DNA from: an uncultured Granulosicoccaceae bacterium
Lineage (GTDB): Bacteria > Pseudomonadota > Gammaproteobacteria > Granulosicoccales > Granulosicoccaceae
Length of the DNA: 43,034 nt
Reading direction: 5' to 3'
Assembly (NCBI GenBank): GCA_937927895.1
Contig: CALGKA010000108.1
Location: 1-43,034 of the forward strand
In this document: positions 15,619-24,159 of the stretch, piece after piece
How the letters are laid out: every line of letters begins with the position of its first letter
Numbering within the stretch: the stretch's first letter is position 1
The notes under the pieces: model-generated
What the model saw: only the letters and a program-made list of their open reading frames with translations
Databases searched by the model: none
Told to the model about the DNA's origin: nothing
Translations under genes and position numbers: made by a program

Positions 15619-16889
15619 CAACTGCCAATCGTACTCGTGCAATGTTTTGCGACATGCTTAACCTGCCACGTGGCAAATACGTTCCCGATAATGTGGCGGC
15701 CGGTGGGTCAATCGGTTTTGCGCGTGGTGCGTTTGCGGTCTCTTATGATCGCGAGCTGCTTAAAATTCCCGGCTGTGGTTATTATGAAGGCCTGCCCGAT
15801 ATGCAGTTGGTACTTGATGATGATCGTCGGTCTTCCTGGCAAGCCAATACAGATATCGCACTGGGTGATTTGCATATTGAAGGCGAACCGTTCGGCTTGT
15901 GTGCACGATCAATGCTGAAGCGCTGTGTTGGTGAATGGCAGGCGATTGGTTATACGCCAATGGTCGGGCTTGAAACCGAAGCCTATGTTTTTCAACGTGA
16001 TCAAGACAACATATGGCGACCTTACGATACGCCGGGTGCTTTCGTTTACGGTACCGGGCCTGAGAACGACCCGCGCGGCTTAACCGATGAGATCTGGGAG
16101 GCGGCAAACGCAGCCGGAATTCCGATTGAAAGTATGAATGGTGAGTTTGACAACGGCCAGTTTGAATTGACGCTGTGTTTTGGCGATGCAGTTAAAGCCT
16201 GTGACGATGCCTTCCTGATGCGTTCCATGGCCCGCGAGCTGGCATTTAAGAAAGGGCTATTGTTGAGCTTTCTACCAAAACCTATCCCTGATCGGGGTGG
16301 TTCAGGTATGCATGTTAATTTTAGTTTGTCAGATAGCAGCGGTAATAACGCGATAGCGCCTGACGGAAAGTTATCCAAAACTGCGGAGCATTGTATTGCG
16401 GGCTTAATCGCCCACCATGAATCACTGGCTGGCCTGTTGGCTGTTACCGTTAATAGCTATGACCGTTTAAGCCAGGGCAGCATGGCGGGCTATTGGGCTA
16501 ACTGGGCTGAAGATCATCGCTTAGTGACTACACGTTGTTCAACCGGTTCTCCGAAGTCTGCGCGGCTTGAACATAGAATGGCGGACTGTGCCACTAATCC
16601 GTATCAGGCGGTGACGGCTGTGCTACAGGCAGCAAAGCTTGGTCTACAAAATGAACTACCGTTGCAAAAGCCTGAAGATCTTGATGGCATGGAGCGCGTA
16701 CGTGAAACAAGACATATTCCTTCATCTTTAGATAAAGCATTGCTTGCGTTAGATAAAGACAAACCGTTGCGACAGGCTGTGGGTGAACTGTACTGCGATG
16801 CATTGTTATATTTAAAGAACGATGAATACAGCCGCCTGACAGGTAGAAGTGTAGATCAAGTACGTGATTTTTATCTACCCTTTGTGTAA
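15615..16889 (+). CDS. glutamine-synthetase-like gamma-glutamyl-amine ligase
   Basis: A 424-residue member of the glutamine synthetase superfamily, closer in style to PuuA-type and aniline-pathway ligases than to GlnA. The metal and substrate glutamates are visible in GLETEAYVF (118-126) and NGEFDNGQFE (175-184). GGSGMHVNFSL (228-238), RLSQGSMAGYWANW (284-297) and RLEHRMADCATNPY (317-330) match the ATP- and glutamate-binding regions. No adenylylation site is apparent, in keeping with a catabolic paralogue. It would use ATP to join glutamate to an amine. Its ATG overlaps the P450 stop, so the two are translationally coupled. The amine is not readable from sequence; an aromatic or arylethyl amine is inferred from the neighbouring homoprotocatechuate genes. 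Confidence 0.87.
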   Translation: MTTANRTRAMFCDMLNLPRGKYVPDNVAAGGSIGFARGAFAVSYDRELLKIPGCGYYEGLPDMQLVLDDDRRSSWQANTDIALGDLHIEGEPFGLCARSMLKRCVGEWQAIGYTPMVGLETEAYVFQRDQDNIWRPYDTPGAFVYGTGPENDPRGLTDEIWEAANAAGIPIESMNGEFDNGQFELTLCFGDAVKACDDAFLMRSMARELAFKKGLLLSFLPKPIPDRGGSGMHVNFSLSDSSGNNAIAPDGKLSKTAEHCIAGLIAHHESLAGLLAVTVNSYDRLSQGSMAGYWANWAEDHRLVTTRCSTGSPKSARLEHRMADCATNPYQAVTAVLQAAKLGLQNELPLQKPEDLDGMERVRETRHIPSSLDKALLALDKDKPLRQAVGELYCDALLYLKNDEYSRLTGRSVDQVRDFYLPFV

Positions 16890-16919
16890 AGGTTTAGTGA
16901 TGCCTGCGCTATTTTAGTT

Positions 16920-18209
16920 GTGGCGAACCGGATTAAATATCTGCAGGAAAGACGTACCCGATTGCTTGGGCCGAACGTGCCGGTCTTCTACAAAGAACCT
17001 GTTCACTTAGTAAAAGGAGAAGGTGTCTGGTTGTGGGATGCTGATGGTCGCAGGTATCTGGACTGCTATAACAATGTGCCTCATGTGGGCCACTGTAACC
17101 CGCGTGTAGTGGAGGCGATAACTCGTCAGGCAAGCACGCTCAATACCCATACGCGTTATTTACATGAAGGCGTTTTGGATTATATTGAACGCCTTACTTC
17201 AACCATGCATAGCGGCTTAACCACTGCCATTATGACTTGCACCGGCTCTGAAGCTAATGATATCGCACTTCGAATGGCGGAGGCTGTAACCGGTAAGCGC
17301 GGGATTATCGCAACTGACGCAACATACCATGGCAATACAGCATTGGTCAGTCAGCTGAGTCGCAGTAATGTGCCTGCTAGTGGCTTTGGTCTTGAAGACT
17401 ATTTTCAGCATGTTGTGGCACCTGATAGTTACCGGGCTATTGATGCCGATGGTACTTTATTCGCCAGCGCGGTCTCTGAGAAAATAGCAGAGCTTGAGAA
17501 AAGTCCGCATGGTTTTGCGGCGTTAATTGTTTGCCCGTTCTTTTTAAATGAGGGCTTTCCGATGCAAACACCCGGGTGGTTAAAACCCGCTGCTGAGGTG
17601 GTTCGCAAGGCAGGTGGTCTGCTTATTTGCGATGAAGTGCAATCAGGCTTCGGGCGTATAGGCAGTCACTTCTGGGCGTATGAAAAACAACAGGTATCAC
17701 CTGATATTGTTGTACTCGGCAAGCCCATGGCTAACGGGCATCCGGTTGGTGCCGTAGTCAGTAGTATTGAGGCAATGACTGCGTTTAGAAACGGCTTTCG
17801 TTACTTTAATACGTTTGGCGGCAACCCGGTGAGCTGTGCGGCTGCAATGGCGGTGCTTGATGAGCTTGACGAACACAACCTAATGGCACACGCGCAAACA
17901 GTTGGGCAATACGCGCTTGAGCGGTTAAAGGAATTGCAGCAAAAGTATGAATGCGTTGGTGATGTGCGTGGCAGCGGATTAGTGTTCGGTGCCGAGTTAG
18001 TTTCCGATCAGACGACTAAGCGACCAGCAAGTGAACATACCGATACCGTGGTTAATTCAATGCGCGATAAAGGCATATTATTGTCTAAGCTTGGGCGGCA
18101 TAAAAATACACTTAAAATCAGACCGCCAATGCCATTCTCACTTGAAAATGCAAAACTCTTGTTTGACACGCTTGATGAGGTGCTGGCAGAAACAATTGGC
18201 ATCTGCTGA
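16920..18209 (+). CDS. class III PLP enzyme, amino-alcohol-phosphate phospho-lyase-like
   Basis: A 429-residue class III aminotransferase-fold protein. The PLP Lys is K268 in LGKPMANG, with Asp238 in CDEVQSGFGR and the phosphate loop GSEAND (109-114). Several blocks resemble the ethanolamine-phosphate/5-phosphohydroxylysine phospho-lyase clade rather than transaminases: RYLDCYNNVPHVGHCNP (45-61), LNTHTRYLHEG (74-84), GKPMANGHPV (267-276) and YFNTFGGNPVSCA. Such enzymes split an O-phosphorylated 1,2-amino alcohol into aldehyde, ammonia and phosphate. A matching small-molecule kinase gene lies at 23188 in the same block, which supports this over a plain transaminase. The GTG start at 16920 follows the GS-like gene by 30 bases. 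A conventional transaminase is the main alternative. Confidence 0.8.
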   Translation: MANRIKYLQERRTRLLGPNVPVFYKEPVHLVKGEGVWLWDADGRRYLDCYNNVPHVGHCNPRVVEAITRQASTLNTHTRYLHEGVLDYIERLTSTMHSGLTTAIMTCTGSEANDIALRMAEAVTGKRGIIATDATYHGNTALVSQLSRSNVPASGFGLEDYFQHVVAPDSYRAIDADGTLFASAVSEKIAELEKSPHGFAALIVCPFFLNEGFPMQTPGWLKPAAEVVRKAGGLLICDEVQSGFGRIGSHFWAYEKQQVSPDIVVLGKPMANGHPVGAVVSSIEAMTAFRNGFRYFNTFGGNPVSCAAAMAVLDELDEHNLMAHAQTVGQYALERLKELQQKYECVGDVRGSGLVFGAELVSDQTTKRPASEHTDTVVNSMRDKGILLSKLGRHKNTLKIRPPMPFSLENAKLLFDTLDEVLAETIGIC

Positions 18210-18322
18210 CAAATGCAGTTGCTGAGAAACGCAGTTGCCAATAACTGCCGCTACTGCTTATCGAGAGAGTTCAACATGAAAATTCAGTGTGTGTGAGTAA
18301 AGTACTTTCACTGGCGGTGCGA

Positions 18323-18766
18323 TTAATTCCCTTCCGGGTTATCGGGATCAAGCAGCGCCAGAATATCGAGTAGTGCTTCGTAGTTGTCTTTGCCGAGCCT
18401 ATGTTTCACATCGGCTACTATTTCAAGTGCTTGATTGGCTTTATCGTCGATTATTTTCTGGCCGCTGCTGGTAATGCATATCATTTGTCTGCGACGGTCG
18501 TCTGCATCACGTGACAGCGTAATTAAGCCCTTGTTTTGCATTGTCTGGGCTATGCGCGTGAGGCTTGGGAACAGCAGTGATGCACGGCTGGCTAACGTTG
18601 ATGAGCTCTGAGGGCCGTATTCTGCCAATACACGTAACACACGCCACTGTTGCTCTGTGATTCCGGCGTCCGCTAGCATCTCACGGATCGGCGGCATGAT
18701 CCCTTCTCTGGCCCGAATCAAGGCAATCGGGAGGGATCGGGCGGTAGATGGCAGTTTTTCGGTCAT
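18323..18766 (-). CDS. hpaR: HpaR, MarR-family regulator of homoprotocatechuate degradation
   Basis: A 147-residue MarR-family repressor. The winged helix covers about residues 36-100, with ITEQQWRVLRVLAE (36-49), a recognition helix around LFPSLTRIAQTMQ and the wing SRDADDRRRQM. The LTEQQWR block and the ALI(L)RAREG opening resemble the HpaR subgroup, whose members repress the hpa meta-cleavage operon and are released by the aromatic acid. The gene is divergent from hpaE, and the 191-bp intergenic space holds a palindrome recurring 10 kb away upstream of the PuuC-like dehydrogenase. It is convergent with the phospho-lyase-like gene. The ATG at 18766 is the only sensible start. Confidence 0.88.
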   Translation of the reverse strand: MTEKLPSTARSLPIALIRAREGIMPPIREMLADAGITEQQWRVLRVLAEYGPQSSSTLASRASLLFPSLTRIAQTMQNKGLITLSRDADDRRRQMICITSSGQKIIDDKANQALEIVADVKHRLGKDNYEALLDILALLDPDNPEGN

Positions 18767-18835
18767 GGTTCGGGCGTTTGTAAAGTGCTTCTGATTCTAC
18801 CACTATGGGAATTTTGCTTTCTTGAACTTCAAGTC

Positions 18836-18864
18836 AATATTATTTAACATGTGAATTAAATATT
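18836..18864. promoter_or_regulatory. candidate HpaR operator, site 2
   Basis: An extended AT-rich palindrome lies in the hpaR-hpaE intergenic region, about 70 bases from the hpaR start and 94 from the hpaE start. Its outer arms are AATATT (18836-18841) and a matching AATATT at 18859-18864. The core ATTATTTAACATGTGAA at 18839-18855 is identical to site 1 at 8801-8817. A TTGAAC hexamer at 18822-18827 precedes the core by 11 bases, the same layout as site 1. MarR proteins commonly bind such palindromes in their own divergent promoters. Confidence 0.65.
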
Positions 18865-18957
18865 GTCGATCTGGTAGTAACGGTATTCTGTTTAGCAAAG
18901 AATGCTGTCGATATCAGATAGACTGATCGAATTAAGAACCCCTTTGGAGAATTATCG

Positions 18958-20469
18958 GTGAGTGATCTCGAGCAGCATGTTGAAAAACTCAACGGATTTT
19001 TATCGCGTTTTAAAGCATCGGGAATTCTAAATCGAATAGACGGTCAGGATGCGCCGGGCAGGGGTGGCGTGTTTGAGTCTAGCTCTCCGGTAGACAACAG
19101 TGTTATCTGTGAAGTCGCACATGGCACAGCAGAAGATATTGATGCTGCTGCAAAGTCTGCTGCAAAACACTTTGCTGCATGGCGTGATATGCCAGCTACT
19201 GAGCGTCGTAAGATTCTAATTAATATAGCTGAAGGCATAGAAGCTCGTTCAGAAGAGATAGCCTTATGCGAGTGCTGGGATACCGGGCAGGCGTATCGTT
19301 TTATGTCAAAGGCGGCACTTCGTGGTGCAGAGAATTTTCGCTACTTTGCAGATCAAGTGGTGCAGGCTCGTGATGGTAAGCATTTAAAGTCTCCAACATT
19401 GATGAACGTTACCAGTCGTGTACCGATTGGGCCTGTTGGAGTGATCACGCCCTGGAACACACCGTTCATGCTTTCTACCTGGAAGATCGCACCGGCACTG
19501 GCTGCTGGCTGCACAGTAGTGCACAAACCCGCAGAATCGTCTCCGTTGACGGCGCGTTTGCTTATCGAAATTGCTGAAGAAGCTGGTTTGCCACCCGGGG
19601 TATTAAATACGGTTAACGGCTTTGGAGAGGAAGTTGGCAAAGCATTGTGTGAACACCCATTAATTAAAGCCATTGCTTTTGTTGGTGAAAGTCGCACGGG
19701 CAGCCTGATAACAAAGCAGGGTGCAGATACATTAAAGCGTAATCATTTAGAGTTGGGTGGTAAGAATCCGGTAGTGGTATTTGATGATGCTGATCTTGAG
19801 CGTGCACTCGATGCAGTGATTTTTATGATTTATTCCATTAACGGTGAACGCTGTACTTCATCGTCAAGGCTTCTGGTACAAGAGTCTATCCGTGAAGAGT
19901 TTGAGTCAAAGCTCGCAGCACGTGTTAAGAACATTAAAGTAGGGCACCCGCTAGATCCTACCACTGAGGTTGGCCCTTTAATCAATGAAGAGCACTTTAA
20001 TAAAGTCACCAGTTACTTTTCTATTGCCACGGAAGACGGCGCGACGATTGCGGTGGGTGGTGAAAGCATTGGCGATGCAGGCTATTTTGTACAGCCAACT
20101 TTATTTACCAATGCCAACAATAAAATGCGAATCGCCCAGGAAGAAATATTTGGCCCGGTGTTAACGTCAATCCCTTTTAAAACTGAAGAAGAAGCACTGA
20201 GCATTGCTAACGACACACTCTATGGCTTAACCGGTTATGTGTGGACCAACGATCTAACCCGTGCTTTGCGTTTCACTGAAAAGCTTGAAGCCGGCATGAT
20301 CTGGGTAAACTCAGAAAATGTACGGCATTTGCCCACGCCGTTTGGTGGTGTAAAAGCCAGTGGAATCGGGCGCGATGGTGGCGACTGGTCTTTTGAGTTT
20401 TATATGGAACAAAAACACATTGGCTTTGCAACCGGACAACACAAAATCTCACGGCTCGGCGTTCAATAG
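18958..20469 (+). CDS. hpaE: 5-carboxymethyl-2-hydroxymuconate semialdehyde dehydrogenase
   Basis: A 503-residue aldehyde dehydrogenase that oxidises the ring-cleavage product of homoprotocatechuate to 5-carboxymethyl-2-hydroxymuconate. Asn167 (PWNTP), Glu265 (HLELGGKNP) and Cys299 (GERCTSSSR) are the catalytic residues. The stretch around IYSINGERCTSSSRLLVQ is characteristic of HpaE rather than of general aldehyde dehydrogenases. The GTG start has GGAG 9 bases upstream. It heads the hpaE-hpaD-hpaG-hpaH run and is divergent from hpaR. The next gene starts 14 bases after its stop. Identity of the substrate is supported by the adjacent extradiol dioxygenase. Confidence 0.93.
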   Translation: MSDLEQHVEKLNGFLSRFKASGILNRIDGQDAPGRGGVFESSSPVDNSVICEVAHGTAEDIDAAAKSAAKHFAAWRDMPATERRKILINIAEGIEARSEEIALCECWDTGQAYRFMSKAALRGAENFRYFADQVVQARDGKHLKSPTLMNVTSRVPIGPVGVITPWNTPFMLSTWKIAPALAAGCTVVHKPAESSPLTARLLIEIAEEAGLPPGVLNTVNGFGEEVGKALCEHPLIKAIAFVGESRTGSLITKQGADTLKRNHLELGGKNPVVVFDDADLERALDAVIFMIYSINGERCTSSSRLLVQESIREEFESKLAARVKNIKVGHPLDPTTEVGPLINEEHFNKVTSYFSIATEDGATIAVGGESIGDAGYFVQPTLFTNANNKMRIAQEEIFGPVLTSIPFKTEEEALSIANDTLYGLTGYVWTNDLTRALRFTEKLEAGMIWVNSENVRHLPTPFGGVKASGIGRDGGDWSFEFYMEQKHIGFATGQHKISRLGVQ

Positions 20470-20483
20470 AGGATACACTCAAC

Positions 20484-21467
20484 ATGCCCGTACCAGCACC
20501 TAACTTATACCCGGACTTCAACACTATCCGGTTATCACATGCGTACCTTAACGTTAGTGATCTTGCAGCTTCAAAAAAGTTTTATACAGAAATTCTCGGC
20601 CTTCAGATCACGGCTGAAACATCAAGCCACGTGTATCTTAGAGCCATGGAAGAGCGTGGGCATCATTGTGTGGTGCTACAGAAATCAGATCAGCCTGGCA
20701 CCGTTGAAGCGATGGGTTTTAAAACCTTTGACGAGCAAGATCTGGATAAAGCCAAAGCGTACTTTGAAGCTAAAGGTCGACCAACGGCATGGGTTGAGCG
20801 CGAGTATCAGGGGCGTACGTTGTTAACGTCAGATAACCTTGGCATTCCGCTGGAGTTTTATCATAAGATGGATCGGCTTGAACCGATTCATCAACAATAT
20901 GCTTTGTACCGTGGGGTTAAACCGCTACGTATAGATCACTTTAATTGCTTTTCTACCAACGTTGATGAATCCGTTGCCTTTTACAGTGATATAGGTTTCA
21001 GAGTCACTGAATACACAGAAGACGAAGAAACTAAAAAGCTGTGGGCCGCATGGATGCATCGCAAAGGCGGTGTGCATGATATGGCGTTTACCAATGGCCA
21101 TGGGCCGCGTATGCACCATATTGCGTTCTGGGTGCCAACACCGCTCAATATTATTGATCTACTTGATCTTATGTCTACCACGGGTTATGTCGATAACATT
21201 GAACGCGGCCCTGGGCGGCATGGAATCTCTAATGCGTTTTTCTTATATATATTAGACCCTGATGGTCATCGGATAGAAATCTATTGCTCTGACTACCAAA
21301 CGGTTGACCCTGATATGGAACCGATCAAATGGGATCTAACCGATCCACAGCGGCAAACACTTTGGGGTGCTGCAGCACCGCGTAGTTGGTTTGAGCACGG
21401 AACTAAATTTGTCGGTGTAGAAACGCAAGATGCAACGCTTGCAGCAACACCGATCATCGCACCTTAA
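20484..21467 (+). CDS. hpaD: 3,4-dihydroxyphenylacetate (homoprotocatechuate) 2,3-dioxygenase
   Basis: A 327-residue type I extradiol dioxygenase built of vicinal-oxygen-chelate modules. It opens the ring of 3,4-dihydroxyphenylacetate with O2. The three metal ligands are His152 (RIDHFN), His212 (PRMHHIAF) and Glu265 (HRIEIY), as in the crystallised Brevibacterium enzyme. AAWMHRK (188-194) and ERGPGRHGISNAF (240-252) are near-identical to that family's active-site segments. It therefore belongs to the VOC-fold HPCD type rather than the LigB-fold HpaD of Escherichia coli, although the reaction is the same. It is slightly short at the C-terminus compared with the roughly 360-residue Brevibacterium protein. 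It follows hpaE by 14 bases. Confidence 0.93.
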   Translation: MPVPAPNLYPDFNTIRLSHAYLNVSDLAASKKFYTEILGLQITAETSSHVYLRAMEERGHHCVVLQKSDQPGTVEAMGFKTFDEQDLDKAKAYFEAKGRPTAWVEREYQGRTLLTSDNLGIPLEFYHKMDRLEPIHQQYALYRGVKPLRIDHFNCFSTNVDESVAFYSDIGFRVTEYTEDEETKKLWAAWMHRKGGVHDMAFTNGHGPRMHHIAFWVPTPLNIIDLLDLMSTTGYVDNIERGPGRHGISNAFFLYILDPDGHRIEIYCSDYQTVDPDMEPIKWDLTDPQRQTLWGAAAPRSWFEHGTKFVGVETQDATLAATPIIAP

Positions 21468-21521
21468 ATGCAGCTTTCGCACGTATAAAGTAATAAATTT
21501 CACTAACCGGACCCGGCCGCT

Positions 21522-22376
21522 ATGCGCTATTCAACTTATTCAGTCAATGATGAACTATTCTATGGTGCTGCAACCGACGAAGGCATGATCGCATTAAGCC
21601 CTGAATGTCCACAGTGGCCAACACTGCTTGATGTTGTGCAGGCGAATGGGCTAGATGAGCTTGAGAAAATCGCTGCATCTAAGGCAGTAACACACACTGA
21701 TTTTAAGTTTGAAATGGTATTGCCTAATGCACCAAGAATACTCTGTGTTGGGGTGAACTTCCCTGATCGAAATGCGGAGTATAAAGACGGCAGTGAGCAG
21801 CCTAAGTATATGTCATTGTTCCCGCGGTTTTCTTCAGGCTTTACCGGTCATGAATGCAACTTAGTACGACCGCCCGAAAATCACACGCTTGACTATGAAG
21901 GTGAAGTGGTAGTGGTTATCGGTAAGGGTGGCCGGCGTATCAAAAAGGAAAACGCCTATGATCATATTGCTGCTCTAACATTATGCAACGAGGGTACGAT
22001 CCGTGACTGGGTAAGGCATGCAAAATTTAATGTAACTCAGGGCAAGAACTGGGATCGTTCTGGTTCTATAGGGCCATGGTTAGTGCCTTTTAAAGACCCT
22101 AAACAAATTGATGATGCGCATATAATTACTCGCGTAAATGGCGAAGTCCGTCAAGACGACGTTTTATCTCGAATGATGTTTCCGGTCAGTCGAGAGATTG
22201 AATACATTTCTACGTTTATGGCTTTAAAACCCGGTGATATGATCGTTACCGGTACGCCAACGGGTGCTGGTGCGCGTTTTGATCCACCCAGGTATTTAAA
22301 GCCGGGTGATATCGTAGAGGTAGAAGTAGAAGGTATTGGCACACTCCGCAACGGTGTTGAGGATGAAGTCGTATGA
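21522..22376 (+). CDS. hpaG: fumarylacetoacetate-hydrolase-family decarboxylase/isomerase (HpaG-like)
   Basis: A 284-residue FAH-family protein. In this setting it should decarboxylate 5-oxopent-3-ene-1,2,5-tricarboxylate and/or isomerise 2-hydroxyhepta-2,4-diene-1,7-dioate. The FAH core begins near residue 68 (ILCVGVNF). Metal-binding acidic residues fall in LDYEGEVVVVIG (around 125-136), and the C-terminal signature KPGDMIVTGTPTGAG follows near 234. It is half the size of the duplicated enterobacterial HpaG, as in most other bacteria. Its stop overlaps the hpaH start by 4 bases (ATGA). Family members on other pathways (acylpyruvases) look similar, so the exact activity rests on gene context. 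Confidence 0.85.
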   Translation: MRYSTYSVNDELFYGAATDEGMIALSPECPQWPTLLDVVQANGLDELEKIAASKAVTHTDFKFEMVLPNAPRILCVGVNFPDRNAEYKDGSEQPKYMSLFPRFSSGFTGHECNLVRPPENHTLDYEGEVVVVIGKGGRRIKKENAYDHIAALTLCNEGTIRDWVRHAKFNVTQGKNWDRSGSIGPWLVPFKDPKQIDDAHIITRVNGEVRQDDVLSRMMFPVSREIEYISTFMALKPGDMIVTGTPTGAGARFDPPRYLKPGDIVEVEVEGIGTLRNGVEDEVV

Positions 22377-23173
22377 CCCCCGATGAACATGCACAGGCCG
22401 CCAGTGATTTACTAATAGCGGAACAAACAGGCAAACAGATAGGCTTGTTGAGTTTGCAGTATCCCGGTATCACAATGGATGATGCCTACGAAATTCAAAA
22501 TGCAATCTACCGAGCCAAGCTTGAACAAGGGCGCAACGTTATCGGTTGGAAGATCGGCCTTACCTCTAAAGCCATGAGAAGTGCGCTTAACATAGACATA
22601 CCTGATAGCGGAATATTGTTTGATGACATGCTATTCCAAAGTGGCGATAGTATTCCTGCAGGGCGCTTTATTCAGCCGCGTATCGAAGCTGAAATTGCCT
22701 TCGTGATGAAAAAATCCCTTGCTGGCACCGATGTTACTCAGGCCGATGTCATAGATGCCACAGACTATGTAGTACCTTCGATTGAAATTCTGGATACTCG
22801 TATTCTTCGTGTCGATCCTGACTCTGGCAAGGCACGTGTTATTTTCGATACCATTAGTGATAACGCCGCTAACGCGGGGGTTGTTTTAGGCAAGGAACAA
22901 CACCCGATAGATGCACATGATCTGCGCTGGGTTGGCGCACTGGTGTATTGCAATGATGAACTGGAAGAGACCGGTTTAGGTGCAGGCGTTTTGGATAACC
23001 CGATTGAGAGTGTTGTGTGGCTTGCGCGGCGTATGGCCCAATACGGTCAAAGCATTGAGCCTGGTCAGATTATATTGTCAGGCAGTTTCATACGGCCCGT
23101 TGAGTGTCCGTCTGGCTCACAGATAAAAGCTGATTTTGGTGGCTTCGGTAGTGTGGAAATTGGCTTTGATTAG
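22373..23173 (+). CDS. hpaH: 2-oxohept-3-ene-1,7-dioate hydratase
   Basis: A 266-residue hydratase of the HpaH/MhpD family, the usual length, adding water to 2-oxohept-3-ene-1,7-dioate. The signature blocks are GWKIGLTSKAM (near 59-69), a metal-binding region IEAEIAFVM near 104 and ILSGSF(I)RPV near 241. The RVDPDSGKARVIFDTISDNAAN region is closer to HpaH than to the 2-oxopent-4-enoate hydratases. Its ATG overlaps the hpaG stop. The aldolase expected next (HpaI) is absent; instead the operon continues with a kinase gene 14 bases downstream. Confidence 0.9.
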   Translation: MTPDEHAQAASDLLIAEQTGKQIGLLSLQYPGITMDDAYEIQNAIYRAKLEQGRNVIGWKIGLTSKAMRSALNIDIPDSGILFDDMLFQSGDSIPAGRFIQPRIEAEIAFVMKKSLAGTDVTQADVIDATDYVVPSIEILDTRILRVDPDSGKARVIFDTISDNAANAGVVLGKEQHPIDAHDLRWVGALVYCNDELEETGLGAGVLDNPIESVVWLARRMAQYGQSIEPGQIILSGSFIRPVECPSGSQIKADFGGFGSVEIGFD

Positions 23174-23187
23174 GACGCTATACGTTT

Positions 23188-24120
23188 ATGGAAATGAACG
23201 TTAGCGATACGCATACAGAGCAGGTAATCAATAAGGCTTGTGATTACTGGGGTCTTCACAATACCTCTGTTGCATTGGTGGCGGCGCGAGAGAATCGGGT
23301 CTATCGCGTTGAATCGCAAAAAGGTGTTTTTGCTTTGCGATTGCATCGATCAGGATATCGTACGCTAGATGAAATTCGTTCTGAGCTGATCTGGATGAAC
23401 ATGCTTATAAAGCACAATACATCAGTTCCAAACCCTATTAGCGCGATAGATGGTGATTTTATTAAAATGGTAGATGGTATCGTTGTCGATATACTCAGCT
23501 GGGTTGAAGGCAAGCCACTTAATCAGATCGAGCCAACTGCAATGATCTACCACGATTTAGGTGTATTACTGGCACGAATGCATGAACTTGCCGATGCCTG
23601 GCCGTTGCCAGAATCATTTGCGCGCCCAACGTGGAACCTGGTCGGTGATGCACCGTCGTGGGGGAGGTTCTGGGAGAACCCGCAACTGACAAAAGAACAG
23701 CAAGCAACGCTGCTGGACTTTAGGGATTACGCTCGCAGCACATTAGAAAGCCTGCCACAACCGGATTGCGGATTAATACACGCTGATTTGGTACCCGATA
23801 ATGTTTTATACAACGGTCATCAATTGCAAGCGATTGATTTTGATGATGGTGGTTTCGGTTATCGACTGTTTGATCTTGCTACAATAACGCATCGCAGCAA
23901 GCGCCTCCAAAGTTCAGATAAACTCGCTGCGGCGGTGATTAGTGGTTATCAGAAACATCGCGTGCTCGATTGCTATTCGCTTCCTCTTTTTGAGGCGCTG
24001 CGGGCTTGTACTTATGTCGGGTGGAATATATCGCGTATGCATGAACCGGGTGGTGCAGAGCGCAATGATCGATTTATAGCGGAAGCTTTGGTTGCGGTTG
24101 GTAACACCCATGCGATTTAA
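23188..24120 (+). CDS. aminoglycoside-phosphotransferase-fold small-molecule kinase (amino-alcohol kinase candidate)
   Basis: A 310-residue APH/homoserine-kinase-II/choline-kinase-fold phosphotransferase. The catalytic loop is GLIHADLVPDN, with Asp200 and Asn205, and the metal-binding motif is AIDFDDGGFG with Asp217 and Asp219. ALRLH (49-53) probably carries the ATP-binding region. It lies between hpaH and the second P450 in the meta-cleavage operon, where no kinase is expected. The same block encodes a PLP enzyme of the phospho-lyase-like clade (16920), and hydroxylysine kinase/phospho-lyase pairs use these two folds. I infer phosphorylation of a hydroxylated amine. An antibiotic-modifying or homoserine kinase role is less likely. 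ATGs at 23188 and 23194 are both possible. Confidence 0.8.
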   Translation: MEMNVSDTHTEQVINKACDYWGLHNTSVALVAARENRVYRVESQKGVFALRLHRSGYRTLDEIRSELIWMNMLIKHNTSVPNPISAIDGDFIKMVDGIVVDILSWVEGKPLNQIEPTAMIYHDLGVLLARMHELADAWPLPESFARPTWNLVGDAPSWGRFWENPQLTKEQQATLLDFRDYARSTLESLPQPDCGLIHADLVPDNVLYNGHQLQAIDFDDGGFGYRLFDLATITHRSKRLQSSDKLAAAVISGYQKHRVLDCYSLPLFEALRACTYVGWNISRMHEPGGAERNDRFIAEALVAVGNTHAI

Positions 24121-24159
24121 TACGCCGCACAACATAAAGACTAACTTGAGGAGCAGAGC

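Noticed and set aside
18210..18322. Repeated GCAGTTGC between the phospho-lyase-like gene and hpaR as a terminator
   Set aside because: The copies are direct repeats, no stem followed by a T run is formed, and the space is short.
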